Positions 52,987-61,271 of a stretch of DNA of 64,000 nucleotides are shown piece by piece. Position 1 is the stretch's first letter; each line of letters opens with the position of its first letter. Made by a program: the position numbers and the translations under genes. Under the pieces are notes generated by a model. It was not told the origin of the DNA and made no database searches. It saw nothing but the letters and a program-made list of their open reading frames with translations. Source of the stretch: Gracilibacter sp. BRH_c7a (GTDB lineage: Bacteria > Bacillota > Desulfitobacteriia > Desulfitobacteriales > Syntrophobotulaceae). The stretch spans positions 1 to 64,000 of the forward strand of contig LOEZ01000058.1 of the NCBI GenBank assembly GCA_001516055.1. Reading direction: 5' to 3'.

Positions 52987-53802
52987 ATGAAGATTAAACC
53001 AATTAATAAAAAATTGAAACTCTATGGTTTTAACAATTTGACGAAGACCCTTAGCTTTAATTTTTTTGATATCTGTTACGCCCTTAACCAAGATCAACAC
53101 AAAAAATATATTGCTTATATCGATGAAGAATATAATGCTGACCGTTTAGCAAGTATTCTAACCGCAGTAGCAGAAATCATAGAAGCTAGTATCTTAAACA
53201 TAGCCAATCAAGATTATGACCCACAAGGGGCAAGTGTTACTATGCTAGTAGCAGAAAATGAAGTAATTAGCCATAAACCAATAGAAGTATTAGAGAATGA
53301 AACACCCGGACCGGACTCCGAGTCTGTTGTTGCCCATCTGGACAAGAGCCATATCACTGTTCACACCTACCCCGAGAATCATCCTGACAAAGGTATAAGT
53401 ACTTTTCGCGCTGATATAGATGTCTCCACCTGTGGGCAGATATCTCCTCTCAAAGCTTTGAATTTTCTCTTAACCAGTTTTGAGCCCGACATTGCCATGA
53501 TTGATTATAGGGTTAGAGGGTTTACTCGAGACGTGAATGGCAAGAAATATTTTATTGATCATAAGATTAATTCCATCCAAGGCTTTATTCCTGAAGAAAC
53601 TAAAAACAAATATCAGATGATCGATGTCAATGTTTATCAAGAAAACATTTTCCACACGAAAATGCTTCTTAAAGAATTCGATTTGGACCATTATTTGTTT
53701 GGGACTGAAAAAGAGGAACTCTCTCCGAGCAAAAGGAGAAGAATCAAACAACGATTAAAACATGAGATGTTGGAAATCTTTTACGGAAGAAATGTTTTTT
53801 AG
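52987..53802 (+). CDS. speD: S-adenosylmethionine decarboxylase proenzyme (E. coli type)
   Basis: 271 residues. Pyruvoyl enzyme that makes decarboxylated SAM for spermidine. The autocleavage region is [13 protein letters not shown] near residue 118, where the Ser becomes the pyruvoyl group; [20 protein letters not shown] follows with the catalytic Cys, then [11 protein letters not shown]. The length and the ending (YGRNVF) fit the long class 1B enzyme, not the 120-residue B. subtilis type. No speE or arginine/lysine decarboxylase gene is nearby. ATG behind AGGTGTGATG. Confidence 0.93.
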   Translation: MKIKPINKKLKLYGFNNLTKTLSFNFFDICYALNQDQHKKYIAYIDEEYNADRLASILTAVAEIIEASILNIANQDYDPQGASVTMLVAENEVISHKPIEVLENETPGPDSESVVAHLDKSHITVHTYPENHPDKGISTFRADIDVSTCGQISPLKALNFLLTSFEPDIAMIDYRVRGFTRDVNGKKYFIDHKINSIQGFIPEETKNKYQMIDVNVYQENIFHTKMLLKEFDLDHYLFGTEKEELSPSKRRRIKQRLKHEMLEIFYGRNVF

Positions 53803-53803
53803 C

Positions 53804-53863
53804 AAATAAGTTGCCTATATGAAGGACACCCCATATGCGGGACTTCAATATGGCAACTTATTT
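53804..53863 (+). terminator. Terminator after speD
   Basis: Arms AAATAAGTTGCC...ATGAAG and CTTCA...GGCAACTTATTT pair over about 21 bases with an 18-base loop, ending in TTTTT on the plus strand. It also faces the convergent prenyltransferase gene. Confidence 0.85.
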
Positions 53864-53896
53864 TTAAATTACGATTTTCCAAAGTTCATTGGAGGT

Positions 53897-54538
53897 CTAT
53901 CCTCCAAGTGTGATATCCTGGTTATCATACCATCTTAGAGCTTCGTAAAAATGTTCGTCTTTAAAATCGGGCCAATAATCATCGATGACATAAAAATCTG
54001 CGTAGACACACTGAGCTGGTAGAAATCCACTAAGCCTTCTTCTTCCTCCCCAACGGACCAGTAAATCTACTCGAGATACATCGTTAGATTTCAAAGATTT
54101 AATAATCTGAGACCTTTTTTTCGTATTTGCAAGAAGATTACCTAGATCCCACTCCCAGCCATAGTTCACTAAAAAATTTACCTTTATTCCACCTTTTCCG
54201 ATATTCGTCCTACGGGTATATGGGAGAAGAACCTTGGGAAAAATCTTGGACTCGGTATTTCCGATTACAAGCAGAGAGACATCTTCGTTAGCTATAAGCT
54301 CTATGGCATCAATGCAGGCTTGAATAAATGCTTTAGTCTGGGTAGAAGGCCTCTTAGTATTATCCGCTGTAAACCCATAGTAGGTCAGCTCTTCGACTCC
54401 CGCTTCTTTGCATAGACGTAATAATTCAAGTCCTGGTTGTAATCCTTCCCTATAACCCATTTCTTTGGCAAGACCTCTGCCTACAGCCCATCTTCTATTT
54501 CCGTCCGGTATTACACCTATGTGCCTCGGGATTCTCAT
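53897..54538 (-). CDS. Divergent undecaprenyl-diphosphate-synthase-type cis-prenyltransferase
   Basis: 213 residues, shorter than the usual 240-250. It keeps HIGVIPDGNRRWA (catalytic Asp), TADNTKRP in place of the STENWKRP type, and WPDFKDEHFYEA near the end. The pyrophosphate-binding signature is altered: RWGGRRRLSGFLPAQCVYADFY instead of the RTSGEQRLSNF type. Such short divergent copies often exist alongside a normal uppS; the main copy would be elsewhere next to cdsA. The product chain length is unknown. Preceded by AAAGGAG. Confidence 0.85.
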   Translation of the reverse strand: MRIPRHIGVIPDGNRRWAVGRGLAKEMGYREGLQPGLELLRLCKEAGVEELTYYGFTADNTKRPSTQTKAFIQACIDAIELIANEDVSLLVIGNTESKIFPKVLLPYTRRTNIGKGGIKVNFLVNYGWEWDLGNLLANTKKRSQIIKSLKSNDVSRVDLLVRWGGRRRLSGFLPAQCVYADFYVIDDYWPDFKDEHFYEALRWYDNQDITLGG

Positions 54539-54700
54539 ATGGTAACTCCTTTATCTTTTCTCGTTGTAAGGATAGTATTTCCAAGAACCACTTTAAAATA
54601 TAACGAATTTAGGTTACTATCTAAGACTTTTTTAAAAAGTTAAAGAGATGGGAGATCTAGCGGCTGCTACTATCGGATAAAATATCAGCCAACAGATATA

Positions 54701-54727
54701 GAAAACAGCCTTCTTTAGGCTGTTTTC
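54701..54727 (-). terminator. Terminator after the CHAP amidase gene
   Basis: GAAAACAGCC/GGCTGTTTTC 10-bp stem, 7-base loop, ending in T-rich sequence on either strand, 12 bases past the stop. Confidence 0.85.
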
Positions 54728-54739
54728 TTACTTATATAG

Positions 54740-55435
54740 TTATTTTCTTAACCATCCAGCAGGTTCTCTCTCTCCTACAATAGTGTATCTACCATTTTCA
54801 TTTCTTAGTTCAAACTTTTCACGAGGAAGTTCAGAGTTTTGCTGAATTACTTCCAGCCAATCTTGTCCAACATCAGATACTATAGCTACATGTCCATAAG
54901 CTCCGTCAGTGAAAATAAGTAAGTCACCAGGACGTGGTTTCTCATCTCCACCATTATTATACTGGATTAACCCTCTTTGCTCATTCAGTTCTCCCTGATT
55001 TAGCATAGGGTTATAAAAATATTTGGCATTCCCTGCACCATCAGGCATCTTATGTCCATAAATCTCGTAGTAGAATCGCTTAACATATTCTATACACTGC
55101 CACTTATAACCAAAATAGTATTCATCACTACTGAAATTCAACCCATGGCTAGACATGAAATTATTTCCATTAGAATAAACAGCAATTCCTCTATATTCAT
55201 CAATTATTGTTCCTACTGGAACTTCACTCTGGGGGACCATAGTGGTCTCTGGCTTATCTTTAACGGAAGATATAGTAAGTTGTCCTCCATAACTCTTAGG
55301 TATAATAGAGGTTTCATCAGCAAACATCCTACTACCCACTACTATTAAGAGCGCAAAAACAATCAGACCAATAGCTAATGGAACTGGGTTCCTGGACCGC
55401 CTCTTATTTCTTTTATAATGACGCATTCTTCTCAT
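54740..55435 (-). CDS. CHAP-domain peptidoglycan amidase, membrane-anchored
   Basis: 231 residues. A very basic N-end (RRMRHYKRNKRRSRN) and one membrane helix (LAIGLIVFALLIVVGS) anchor it; the rest is outside the cell. The CHAP domain has the catalytic Cys in YKWQCIEYVKRFY and the His in GHVAIVSDVG, with GDLLIFTDGAYG between, as in amidase/endopeptidase cell-wall hydrolases. GGAGGG before the ATG. Likely cell-wall remodelling. Confidence 0.9.
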   Translation of the reverse strand: MRRMRHYKRNKRRSRNPVPLAIGLIVFALLIVVGSRMFADETSIIPKSYGGQLTISSVKDKPETTMVPQSEVPVGTIIDEYRGIAVYSNGNNFMSSHGLNFSSDEYYFGYKWQCIEYVKRFYYEIYGHKMPDGAGNAKYFYNPMLNQGELNEQRGLIQYNNGGDEKPRPGDLLIFTDGAYGHVAIVSDVGQDWLEVIQQNSELPREKFELRNENGRYTIVGEREPAGWLRK

Positions 55436-55894
55436 TTATCCCTCCGAAAATTCGGCAATCAAAAGTAATTATATCTTCAGTAAATTAGTAAGGCAATAGT
55501 TTATTAAGCTGCATTTAGTGGAACCTTCTGGAAATTATACAGTAATAATCTTTCAAGGAGAACTTATTTATTCCTTTTACGGAACCTAAAATATGCGCGG
55601 ATAAGAAAAATATCGTGTATTGTTATCAGATACTGACAGATTTGCATCTTTTTTCAATTATTAATTTGAATGTTTATGGGATTTATTATATTATAAACGT
55701 TAGGCCTTTAAGGCAGACTAAGTAGGCAAGTACTTTTCTGCCGCGTACTTACCATCCGTAACACCCGCTTTAACAGTTTTACTTGAGGGTAACGAACGTA
55801 AAGTTCCTGATTGGTTCAACTTATAATCTTAGAGATAAAAACCTAATGAGAGAAAGTTGACCTTATATATGTTATTAAATAGGGAGAGTCGAAC
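55436..55894. other. Spacer/leader ahead of typA with a possible stem-loop
   Basis: 459 bases without a gene. GGCAAGTAC at 55725-55733 can pair with GTACTTACC at 55745-55753, with one mismatch, and there are other GC-rich short stems from 55700 to 55800, unusual for the AT-rich surroundings. That is consistent with a structured RNA leader of typA but I could not match it to a known riboswitch class. Confidence 0.4.
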
Positions 55895-57724
55895 ATGCAA
55901 GCAGAAAACCTAAGAAATTTAGCCATCATCGCTCACGTAGATCACGGTAAAACAAGTCTGGTAGATGTAATGCTCAGACAAAGCGGAGTTTTTCGTGCCA
56001 ATGAACAAGTTCAAGAACGAGTCATGGATTCCAATGATCTGGAGAAAGAACGGGGTATAACTATCCTGTCTAAAAATACAGCAATCAATTGGCAAGGCAC
56101 CAAGATTAATATCGTTGATACCCCCGGCCACGCTGATTTCGGAGGAGAAGTAGAACGGGTTCTTAAGATGGTAGATGGCGTCCTCTTGGTAGTGGATGCT
56201 TTCGAAGGCCCAATGCCCCAGACAAAATTCGTCCTGCGTAAAGCTCTGGAACTTGACCTCAAACCAATTGTTGTTATCAATAAGACAGACCGTCCTGAAG
56301 CCCGCGCTTATGAAGTAGTAGATGAGGTCCTTGATCTCTTCCTGCAATTAGGAGCCAATGATAAACAATTGGATTTTCCTGTAGTCTATGCCTCAGCTCG
56401 TCAAGGCATAGCAGGTTTAGAGCCAGGAGCAATGGCTGATGACTTGGTCCCTTTATTCGAGACTATTCTTAAAGAGATCCCCGCTCCTGAAGCTGACTTT
56501 GACAGCCCTCTCCAAGTGCTTGTCACAACTTTGGATTACAATGATTACCTTGGTAAGATTGCTATAGGTCGTATCTTTAGAGGTAAACTCATCGCCAATT
56601 CACAAGTAGCTATTATCAAACGTGATAAGAGTTTAGAAAAAGTCAAAGTGGTCAAACTCTTCACCTTCGATGGCTTGAACCGAGTTGAAGTCCCAGAAGC
56701 ATGGGCAGGAGATATAATAGCCATAAGTGGTATTCCCAATATCAATATTGGAGAGACCATAACTTGTCTGATTAATCCTGAAGCACTACCGATAATCGAA
56801 ATAGACGAACCTACTTTGACCATGACGTTTATGATTAATACCAGTCCGTTTGCGGGTACAGAAGGGAAACATGTGACCTCTCGCAAGCTTAGAGAACGTC
56901 TTTTTAAAGAGGTTGAAACCAATGTCAGCCTTCGGGTGGAAGAGACCGACAGCGCAGATGCTTTTCAAGTCTCAGGTCGGGGAGAATTACATCTCTCCAT
57001 TCTTATCGAAAACATGAGAAGAGAAGGATTTGAGCTTCAAGTATCAAAACCTGAAGTCATATTGAAAGAAATAGACGGCGAGAAATGTGAACCTTATGAA
57101 CATTTGACCTGTGATGTACCCGAATCATCCATGGGAACCGTCATTGAAATGCTAGGTTCTAGAAAAGGCGAGATGCTGAATATGGTCAACATGACTGGTG
57201 GAATTACTCGCTTAGAATTCTTGATTCCAGCGAGGGGATTGATCGGTTTTAGAGGTGATTTTCTTACTGAAACTAGAGGAGAGGGAATAATGGCTCACGT
57301 ATTTCACTCCTATCAGCCCTTTAAAGGAGAAATCAGAGGCCGCAGTAGAGGCGTACTCATAGCTTCAGATCTAGGGGAATCTACGGGTTATGCTTTATTT
57401 AATCTTCAGGACCGGGGTATTATGTTCATTGACCCTGGAACAAAAGTCTATGAAGGTATGATTGTAGGCGAAAATTCCAGAGAACAAGATCTGGAAGTTA
57501 ACGTCACACGCAAGAAACAGCTCACAAATGTTCGGGCTAGTGGGTCTGATGAAAGTTTAAAATTAGAACCGCCCAGAAGCCTTAGCTTGGAAGAAGCTCT
57601 TGAATATATCAATGATGACGAATATGTCGAGATAACCCCCAAAAGTATCCGCCTGCGCAAAAAATTCCTGGATAAGAACCTTCGGGCTAAATACGAAAAA
57701 CAAAAAGCCTTAGGCGGCAAATAG
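55895..57724 (+). CDS. typA: Translational GTPase TypA/BipA
   Basis: 609 residues, ribosome-associated GTPase. G-domain: [12 protein letters not shown] (G1), GITILSKN (G2), [12 protein letters not shown] (G3) and NKTD (G4). The EF-G-like domains II, III and V follow, with the characteristic [20 protein letters not shown] and the C-terminal domain specific to BipA ([18 protein letters not shown]). ATG behind AGGGAGAG. A housekeeping gene of stress and cold adaptation. Confidence 0.97.
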   Translation: MQAENLRNLAIIAHVDHGKTSLVDVMLRQSGVFRANEQVQERVMDSNDLEKERGITILSKNTAINWQGTKINIVDTPGHADFGGEVERVLKMVDGVLLVVDAFEGPMPQTKFVLRKALELDLKPIVVINKTDRPEARAYEVVDEVLDLFLQLGANDKQLDFPVVYASARQGIAGLEPGAMADDLVPLFETILKEIPAPEADFDSPLQVLVTTLDYNDYLGKIAIGRIFRGKLIANSQVAIIKRDKSLEKVKVVKLFTFDGLNRVEVPEAWAGDIIAISGIPNINIGETITCLINPEALPIIEIDEPTLTMTFMINTSPFAGTEGKHVTSRKLRERLFKEVETNVSLRVEETDSADAFQVSGRGELHLSILIENMRREGFELQVSKPEVILKEIDGEKCEPYEHLTCDVPESSMGTVIEMLGSRKGEMLNMVNMTGGITRLEFLIPARGLIGFRGDFLTETRGEGIMAHVFHSYQPFKGEIRGRSRGVLIASDLGESTGYALFNLQDRGIMFIDPGTKVYEGMIVGENSREQDLEVNVTRKKQLTNVRASGSDESLKLEPPRSLSLEEALEYINDDEYVEITPKSIRLRKKFLDKNLRAKYEKQKALGGK

Positions 57725-57794
57725 GTAAACTTTCCGATACATTAAGATCCGTTACTTTAAGATAAGATTTACGGATACTTACTACATGATATAA

Positions 57795-57827
57795 ATAGAT
57801 TCTCCCTAATTTTGGGGAGAATCTATT
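57795..57827 (+). terminator. Terminator after typA
   Basis: AATAGATTCTCCC/GGGAGAATCTATT 13-bp perfect stem with 7-base loop, followed by TTGTTT on the plus strand. Confidence 0.88.
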
Positions 57828-57939
57828 TTGTTTAGCGAGTTATGTTTGAAATCATATTAAATATCCGTACAAGCACCAGATACAATATTTACCATAAAAT
57901 GGAACTGATAAAGAACTTTTTTGAGGGGAGTGAATTTCC

Positions 57940-58110
57940 GTGAATTCCATTATTAAATTGACTTTATGTCAAGGCGGTTGCTGCCCGACCGTTGAAGTAA
58001 TTGATGATCGTGTCCTGCTCAAGGATGACTGGGGTGGAAAGGTTTCCCTTACCAAAGAACAACTAGAAATACTCGTAGACAAATATCCGGAGATTAAGGG
58101 ACAAGAGTAA
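57940..58110 (+). CDS. 56-residue small protein, translationally coupled to the next gene
   Basis: A GTG at 57940 behind GAGGGGAG opens 56 codons, MNSIIKLTLCQGGCCPTVEV and so on, ending GQE, stop TAA at 58108-58110. The stop overlaps the next ATG (TAATG). A C-x3-CC motif (CQGGCC) lies near residue 10. It resembles short phage/plasmid-associated proteins of this type that precede a small membrane protein, but I do not recognise the family. Confidence 0.75.
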   Translation: MNSIIKLTLCQGGCCPTVEVIDDRVLLKDDWGGKVSLTKEQLEILVDKYPEIKGQE

Positions 58111-58424
58111 TGGTTTCTGCAATCTTGCTTACTTTAAGTATCCGTTTTTTCCTTTTTGACTTTATATTGTTCAAACGGGTTAGAGAGTATCTGAAGACAA
58201 GAGGATACTTCTTCAAAAAGTTATTAGGGTGTCCCTTTTGCCAAGGATTTTGGTGCGGTTTAGCTGTCTACCTTGCTACCAATTCAATCAGTTTTCATTG
58301 GCAGCAATTAACATCTTGGCTCGGCTTTGGGTTCATAACCGCTTATCTTGGTCTGATCTCAGCTGCAGTTTTTTATCCTCTAATCCAAAAATATGAAGAA
58401 AATTCCGGAATACCTTTGCAATAA
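58110..58424 (+). CDS. Small membrane protein with CPFCQGFWCG motif (DUF1360-like)
   Basis: 104 residues with about three hydrophobic segments (LLTLSIRFFLFDFILF, FWCGLAVYLATN, WLGFGFITAYLGLISAAVF). The motif CPFCQGFWCG, with two cysteines pairs close to membrane, resembles DUF1360-type sporulation-associated membrane proteins; the match is by motif only. Its ATG overlaps the stop of the preceding 56-residue gene, which suggests that both are made together. Confidence 0.72.
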   Translation: MVSAILLTLSIRFFLFDFILFKRVREYLKTRGYFFKKLLGCPFCQGFWCGLAVYLATNSISFHWQQLTSWLGFGFITAYLGLISAAVFYPLIQKYEENSGIPLQ

Positions 58425-58448
58425 GGAACAGACAAAAATCTGTTCCTT
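58423..58448 (+). terminator. Terminator after the coupled pair
   Basis: AAGGAACAGA/TCTGTTCCTT 10-bp stem, 6-base loop, then TTTTC, immediately past the stop. Confidence 0.85.
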
Positions 58449-58530
58449 TTCAACATATAGATCTGAAAAACTCATATATTTAGATAGACATTGATTAACA
58501 TGAATACAGAAAGATAAAGGAGAGTCACCA

Positions 58531-58875
58531 ATGAAAGATCAGAAAATTATCGGTATATTGTTCCCCTTCCTCCCATTATTCCTTGGATTTTTACTGGTTT
58601 TTCTCCAAAAAACGTGGGGAGAGTCTGATTCACAGCTCCCTATTGCCCTCATGTTTGTAGTGATTATCTCTTGTATGATATCTTGGTTATTTTCTACAAT
58701 AGGGCTTTTCTTGTTTAAGGAAAGCTTATTTGACTATTATAGGACCCTATTTATGATTCTTTCTATTGTATATGTTTTACCAGCTATAATCCTGGCCCTC
58801 TTCATACCCTGGTCACTCCTGTTTTCTCTAACCATCTTCCTAGTAGGGATAACTATGATAATCAAAACTAAGTAG
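58531..58875 (+). CDS. Four-helix membrane protein of unknown function
   Basis: 114 residues that are almost all hydrophobic: segments IIGILFPFLPLFLGFLLVF, IALMFVVIISCMISWLFS, LFMILSIVYVLPAIILALF and SLLFSLTIFLVGITMII. ATG behind AAAGGAGAG. There is no motif I can name. It converges on the 58886-59080 gene with 10 bases between the stops. Confidence 0.65.
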   Translation: MKDQKIIGILFPFLPLFLGFLLVFLQKTWGESDSQLPIALMFVVIISCMISWLFSTIGLFLFKESLFDYYRTLFMILSIVYVLPAIILALFIPWSLLFSLTIFLVGITMIIKTK

Positions 58876-58885
58876 GGTATCGATA

Positions 58886-59080
58886 TCAATCATTTCTGAT
58901 AATCAGATATATTATAAGCCCAATAATTGGGAAGAAAAGAGTACCGATAAGAACTATAACTGAATACTCCTTACTATTTCCTTTATTGAGTGAATCCCGA
59001 TACGCCCAGATACTCGTGAAAATATTTAACAAAAAGCCAACCAAAACAATAAAAACAATGAACATGAATATACTTGACAT
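58886..59080 (-). CDS. Small membrane protein, PLDc_N-like
   Basis: 64 residues with two membrane helices (FMFIVFIVLVGFLLNIF and YSVIVLIGTLFFPIIGLIIYLII) joined by a short polar loop WAYRDSLNKGNSKE. The arrangement WxYxDxxxxG...FFPIIGxIxYL matches the N-terminal domain found in cardiolipin synthases (PLDc_N) and in stand-alone small proteins. Preceded by AGGAGAAAGAAA. Function unknown. Confidence 0.68.
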   Translation of the reverse strand: MSSIFMFIVFIVLVGFLLNIFTSIWAYRDSLNKGNSKEYSVIVLIGTLFFPIIGLIIYLIIRND

Positions 59081-59194
59081 TACGATTTCTTTCTCCTCCC
59101 ATTAATATAGAGACCTCATATTATAAGACCTCTATTAATATCTAAAACTGATTATAGTATATTGCAAGATTAAAAGGTATAGTATCTAATTAAA

Positions 59195-59232
59195 AAAACA
59201 AATCCAAATCAAATTTGACTTGGATTTGTTTT
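59195..59232 (-). terminator. Terminator after the DUF1540 gene
   Basis: AAAACAAATCCAA/TTGGATTTGTTTT 13-bp perfect stem with a 12-base loop, 12 bases past the stop. Confidence 0.85.
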
Positions 59233-59243
59233 ATATTCTTTAA

Positions 59244-59414
59244 CTAATCTCCTTTTATGAAAGTAGCACAATCTGTTTGCTCTGAATCGGAAGCATTACG
59301 AGGCTGGACTTCAATCTGCTCAGCAGAACAATGATCGCCATTCATATAGTAATAGCATGTATTAACAATACATTTGATTCCAGTATTGGGACCCTGCATT
59401 TTGTTAACTTTCAT
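59244..59414 (-). CDS. DUF1540 Cys-rich small protein
   Basis: 56 residues from ATG at 59414, behind GGGGATT. The body IKCIVNTCYYYMNGDHCSAE, then IEVQPRNASDSEQTDCATF, is the DUF1540 pattern: four conserved cysteines (Cys15, Cys20, Cys29, Cys49) likely to hold a metal, with the final T-x-C-x-T-F. Such proteins are common in spore-forming Firmicutes; the role is unknown. The gene is too short for routine gene finding. Confidence 0.85.
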   Translation of the reverse strand: MKVNKMQGPNTGIKCIVNTCYYYMNGDHCSAEQIEVQPRNASDSEQTDCATFIKGD

Positions 59415-59517
59415 TATTAATCCCCTTTCATATATTAATTACAAATTTATTATTTGCTGGCTGGGGAAAAATATTCTCTGATTAATTTGATATTTTTTTT
59501 AAAAACTACCATTTATT

Positions 59518-59757
59518 TTAGAACAATATTAACATTTGCTTCTCTTCCCTTGACATCCTTTTTATTGCATACTCTCTGCGCATAGCCTCACTCTTTGATC
59601 CCAACACCTCCGAATACCTTAATACCACTGGGAACCTAGCGCGGGTATATTTGGCACCCTTACCTTGATTATGCTTTGCCAATCTAGTTTCGATATCCAT
59701 AGTCCAACCCGTGTAGAGGGACCCATCTTTACATTCAACTATATAAACATAGTACAA
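59518..59757 (-). CDS. GIY-YIG endonuclease-domain protein
   Basis: 79 residues (from the TTG at 59757-59755, with GAAGGAAG ahead; a longer frame begins at TTG 59775). YYVYIVECKDGSLYTGWT is the GIY-YIG strand pair, followed by RLAKHNQGKGAKYTRAR with the catalytic Arg, and the conserved Glu in SKSEAMRREYAIK. YhbQ-like single-domain proteins of this kind may act in DNA repair; the function is not established. Confidence 0.88.
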   Translation of the reverse strand: MYYVYIVECKDGSLYTGWTMDIETRLAKHNQGKGAKYTRARFPVVLRYSEVLGSKSEAMRREYAIKRMSREEKQMLILF

Positions 59758-59883
59758 AGTACTTCCTTCTTTCAATTAGATTTCTATTATATTTTCTTTC
59801 TAAATTTTATACTATACTATTTTTATAATAGTTTTGGGAACGCTATTAGTTATGAGAATAACATTAAATCGGAGTGATAGAAT

Positions 59884-60345
59884 ATGGAACTCCACCTCTT
59901 ATGCGGTATCCCCGGATGCGGTAAATCTACCTTAGCCCAATCTTTAACAGGTTATATAATTTCCACAGATCAATTCAGAAAATTTTTATGGGGTGATGAG
60001 AATGTATGTAAGCACGATAAGCTAATTTTTCGAATTGTAGAGACACTCACGGAATATATGCTTTCCATCAAACAAAATGTAATTATCGATGCTACTAACA
60101 TAACCCCCAAAAGCCGCAAAAGGTTTATTGATATAGCCAAGATGCATAACGCCAAGGTAACCGTACACTGGATTAACTGCCCTGTAGATAAAGCTATAGA
60201 ACAGAACTCCAAGAGAGATCGCCATGTACCTTTAGTGGTTATCAGGTCGATGTCCAAATCCTTGCAACCACCTAGCGTTGAGGAAGGTATCGATGTAATC
60301 AGGGTTTATAACTCGGATTTAGGCATGGAATCAGTGATTGAATAG
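59884..60345 (+). CDS. Small P-loop kinase (AAA/polynucleotide-kinase-like)
   Basis: 153 residues. Walker A GIPGCGKSTLAQ, a conserved Asp/Ser region ISTDQFRKFLWG, VIIDATNITPKSRKRFI as the second motif, and the Arg-rich lid KRDRHVPLVVIRSM. This is the layout of small ATP-dependent kinases related to polynucleotide kinase and zeta-type proteins; the substrate (RNA/DNA end, nucleotide or metabolite) is unknown. ATG behind CGGAGTGAT. No toxin-antitoxin partner is next to it. Confidence 0.82.
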   Translation: MELHLLCGIPGCGKSTLAQSLTGYIISTDQFRKFLWGDENVCKHDKLIFRIVETLTEYMLSIKQNVIIDATNITPKSRKRFIDIAKMHNAKVTVHWINCPVDKAIEQNSKRDRHVPLVVIRSMSKSLQPPSVEEGIDVIRVYNSDLGMESVIE

Positions 60346-60416
60346 TTATCTCACTGTTTGTAATTTTTATTATATTCTGCTCTTTTTGCTGTAATATCGC
60401 AACCTTTTTTACAACA

Positions 60417-60457
60417 AAAAAAGAGTATAACAGTACTAATTTGTCATACTCTTTTTT
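60417..60457. terminator. Bidirectional terminator between the kinase and coat genes
   Basis: AAAAAAGAGTAT/ATACTCTTTTTT 12-bp perfect stem, 17-base loop, with T runs in both directions. Confidence 0.87.
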
Positions 60458-60499
60458 CCGGCAAACTTAAATTCCCTTTCTGAAGTGTGAGCTCAATTA

Positions 60500-60853
60500 C
60501 TATGAACGTACAATTGGGGTTTCTTTAGCATTATAAATCGATTCTTCATCCTGCGATCTCCATACTTCGAGATCGACTGCCATATATGCATCTTTCAAAT
60601 CATCTTTAAACTGTTCTGAAGGCTGGAAAGGATGATAGTGTCCCTTTTCAAGCGCATAATCAGTTATTTGTGCATGGGTATCAAGAATCTCATTTAAATG
60701 TCTTCTCAAAACATCTCTAACCTTGGGAGTAGTTGTCTCGCCTAAGGAAAGAGAGTATTTATGCAACGCTGCTTTAGTAGTAAGCATAAACTCAGTAACT
60801 ATATCTTTTTCCGTCATTAAGTCAGCACCTGCCACATTCTGAATTATATTCAT
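60500..60853 (-). CDS. Spore coat protein, CotF family
   Basis: 117 residues, all helical. DIVTEFMLTTKAALHKYSLSL near 17 and EILDTHAQITDYALEKGHYHP near 55 match the CotF-type coat proteins of Firmicutes. It ends in a short acidic tail. GGAGGAGATAAA before the ATG. Together with the 71-residue gene just upstream it forms a two-gene set typical of sporulating Clostridia. It supports spore formation in this organism. Confidence 0.87.
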   Translation of the reverse strand: MNIIQNVAGADLMTEKDIVTEFMLTTKAALHKYSLSLGETTTPKVRDVLRRHLNEILDTHAQITDYALEKGHYHPFQPSEQFKDDLKDAYMAVDLEVWRSQDEESIYNAKETPIVRS

Positions 60854-60874
60854 TTTATCTCCTCCTCTACCATT

Positions 60875-61090
60875 TTAAATTTGTATTTCATATTCGGATT
60901 GTTGGAGAAGACCTCTGAGGTCTTTAATCTGATTCTGAGTTTTATCAAGATCAGTTTCTAAAATTAACCTTAGTTTAGGGTCTGCCACCATCCCAGATAA
61001 ATTCGAGGCTTTAAGAGCACAATTGTTTTTAAGCTGTAACAGCTCATGGATTTCAAACGCTTCATGTGGAGCTATCTCATTATTAAGCAT
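60875..61090 (-). CDS. Small helical coat-associated protein
   Basis: 71 residues, two amphipathic helices (EAFEIHELLQLKNNCALKASNL and RLILETDLDKTQNQIKDLRGLL). Weakly similar in style to the CotF helices. Located 21 bases ahead of the CotF-type gene on the same strand. Probably made in the mother cell together with it; exact function unknown. Confidence 0.72.
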   Translation of the reverse strand: MLNNEIAPHEAFEIHELLQLKNNCALKASNLSGMVADPKLRLILETDLDKTQNQIKDLRGLLQQSEYEIQI

Positions 61091-61250
61091 ACATTCACTC
61101 CCTTGAATATTACTGATCTTTTTTTCATGTTACGTTACTAATCTTTGCATATTCAGGTGAAGTAATACATCAAATTATTGGAATCAGTCTAAGCCTATAT
61201 TTTTATCGTTCTTAACTATCACTAACATTCTGTATTTGACAAAATAATAA

Positions 61251-61271
61251 AAGTACTTTCTATCGGTACTT
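61251..61271 (-). terminator. Short terminator overlapping the BCCT gene stop
   Basis: AAGTAC/GTACTT arms, 9-base loop that contains the stop codon, then TTATTATTTT on the minus strand. Confidence 0.65.

Noticed and set aside
59884-60345. The small P-loop kinase as a zeta toxin
   Set aside because: It lacks an adjacent epsilon-type antitoxin gene and is short; the motifs fit general small kinases as well.
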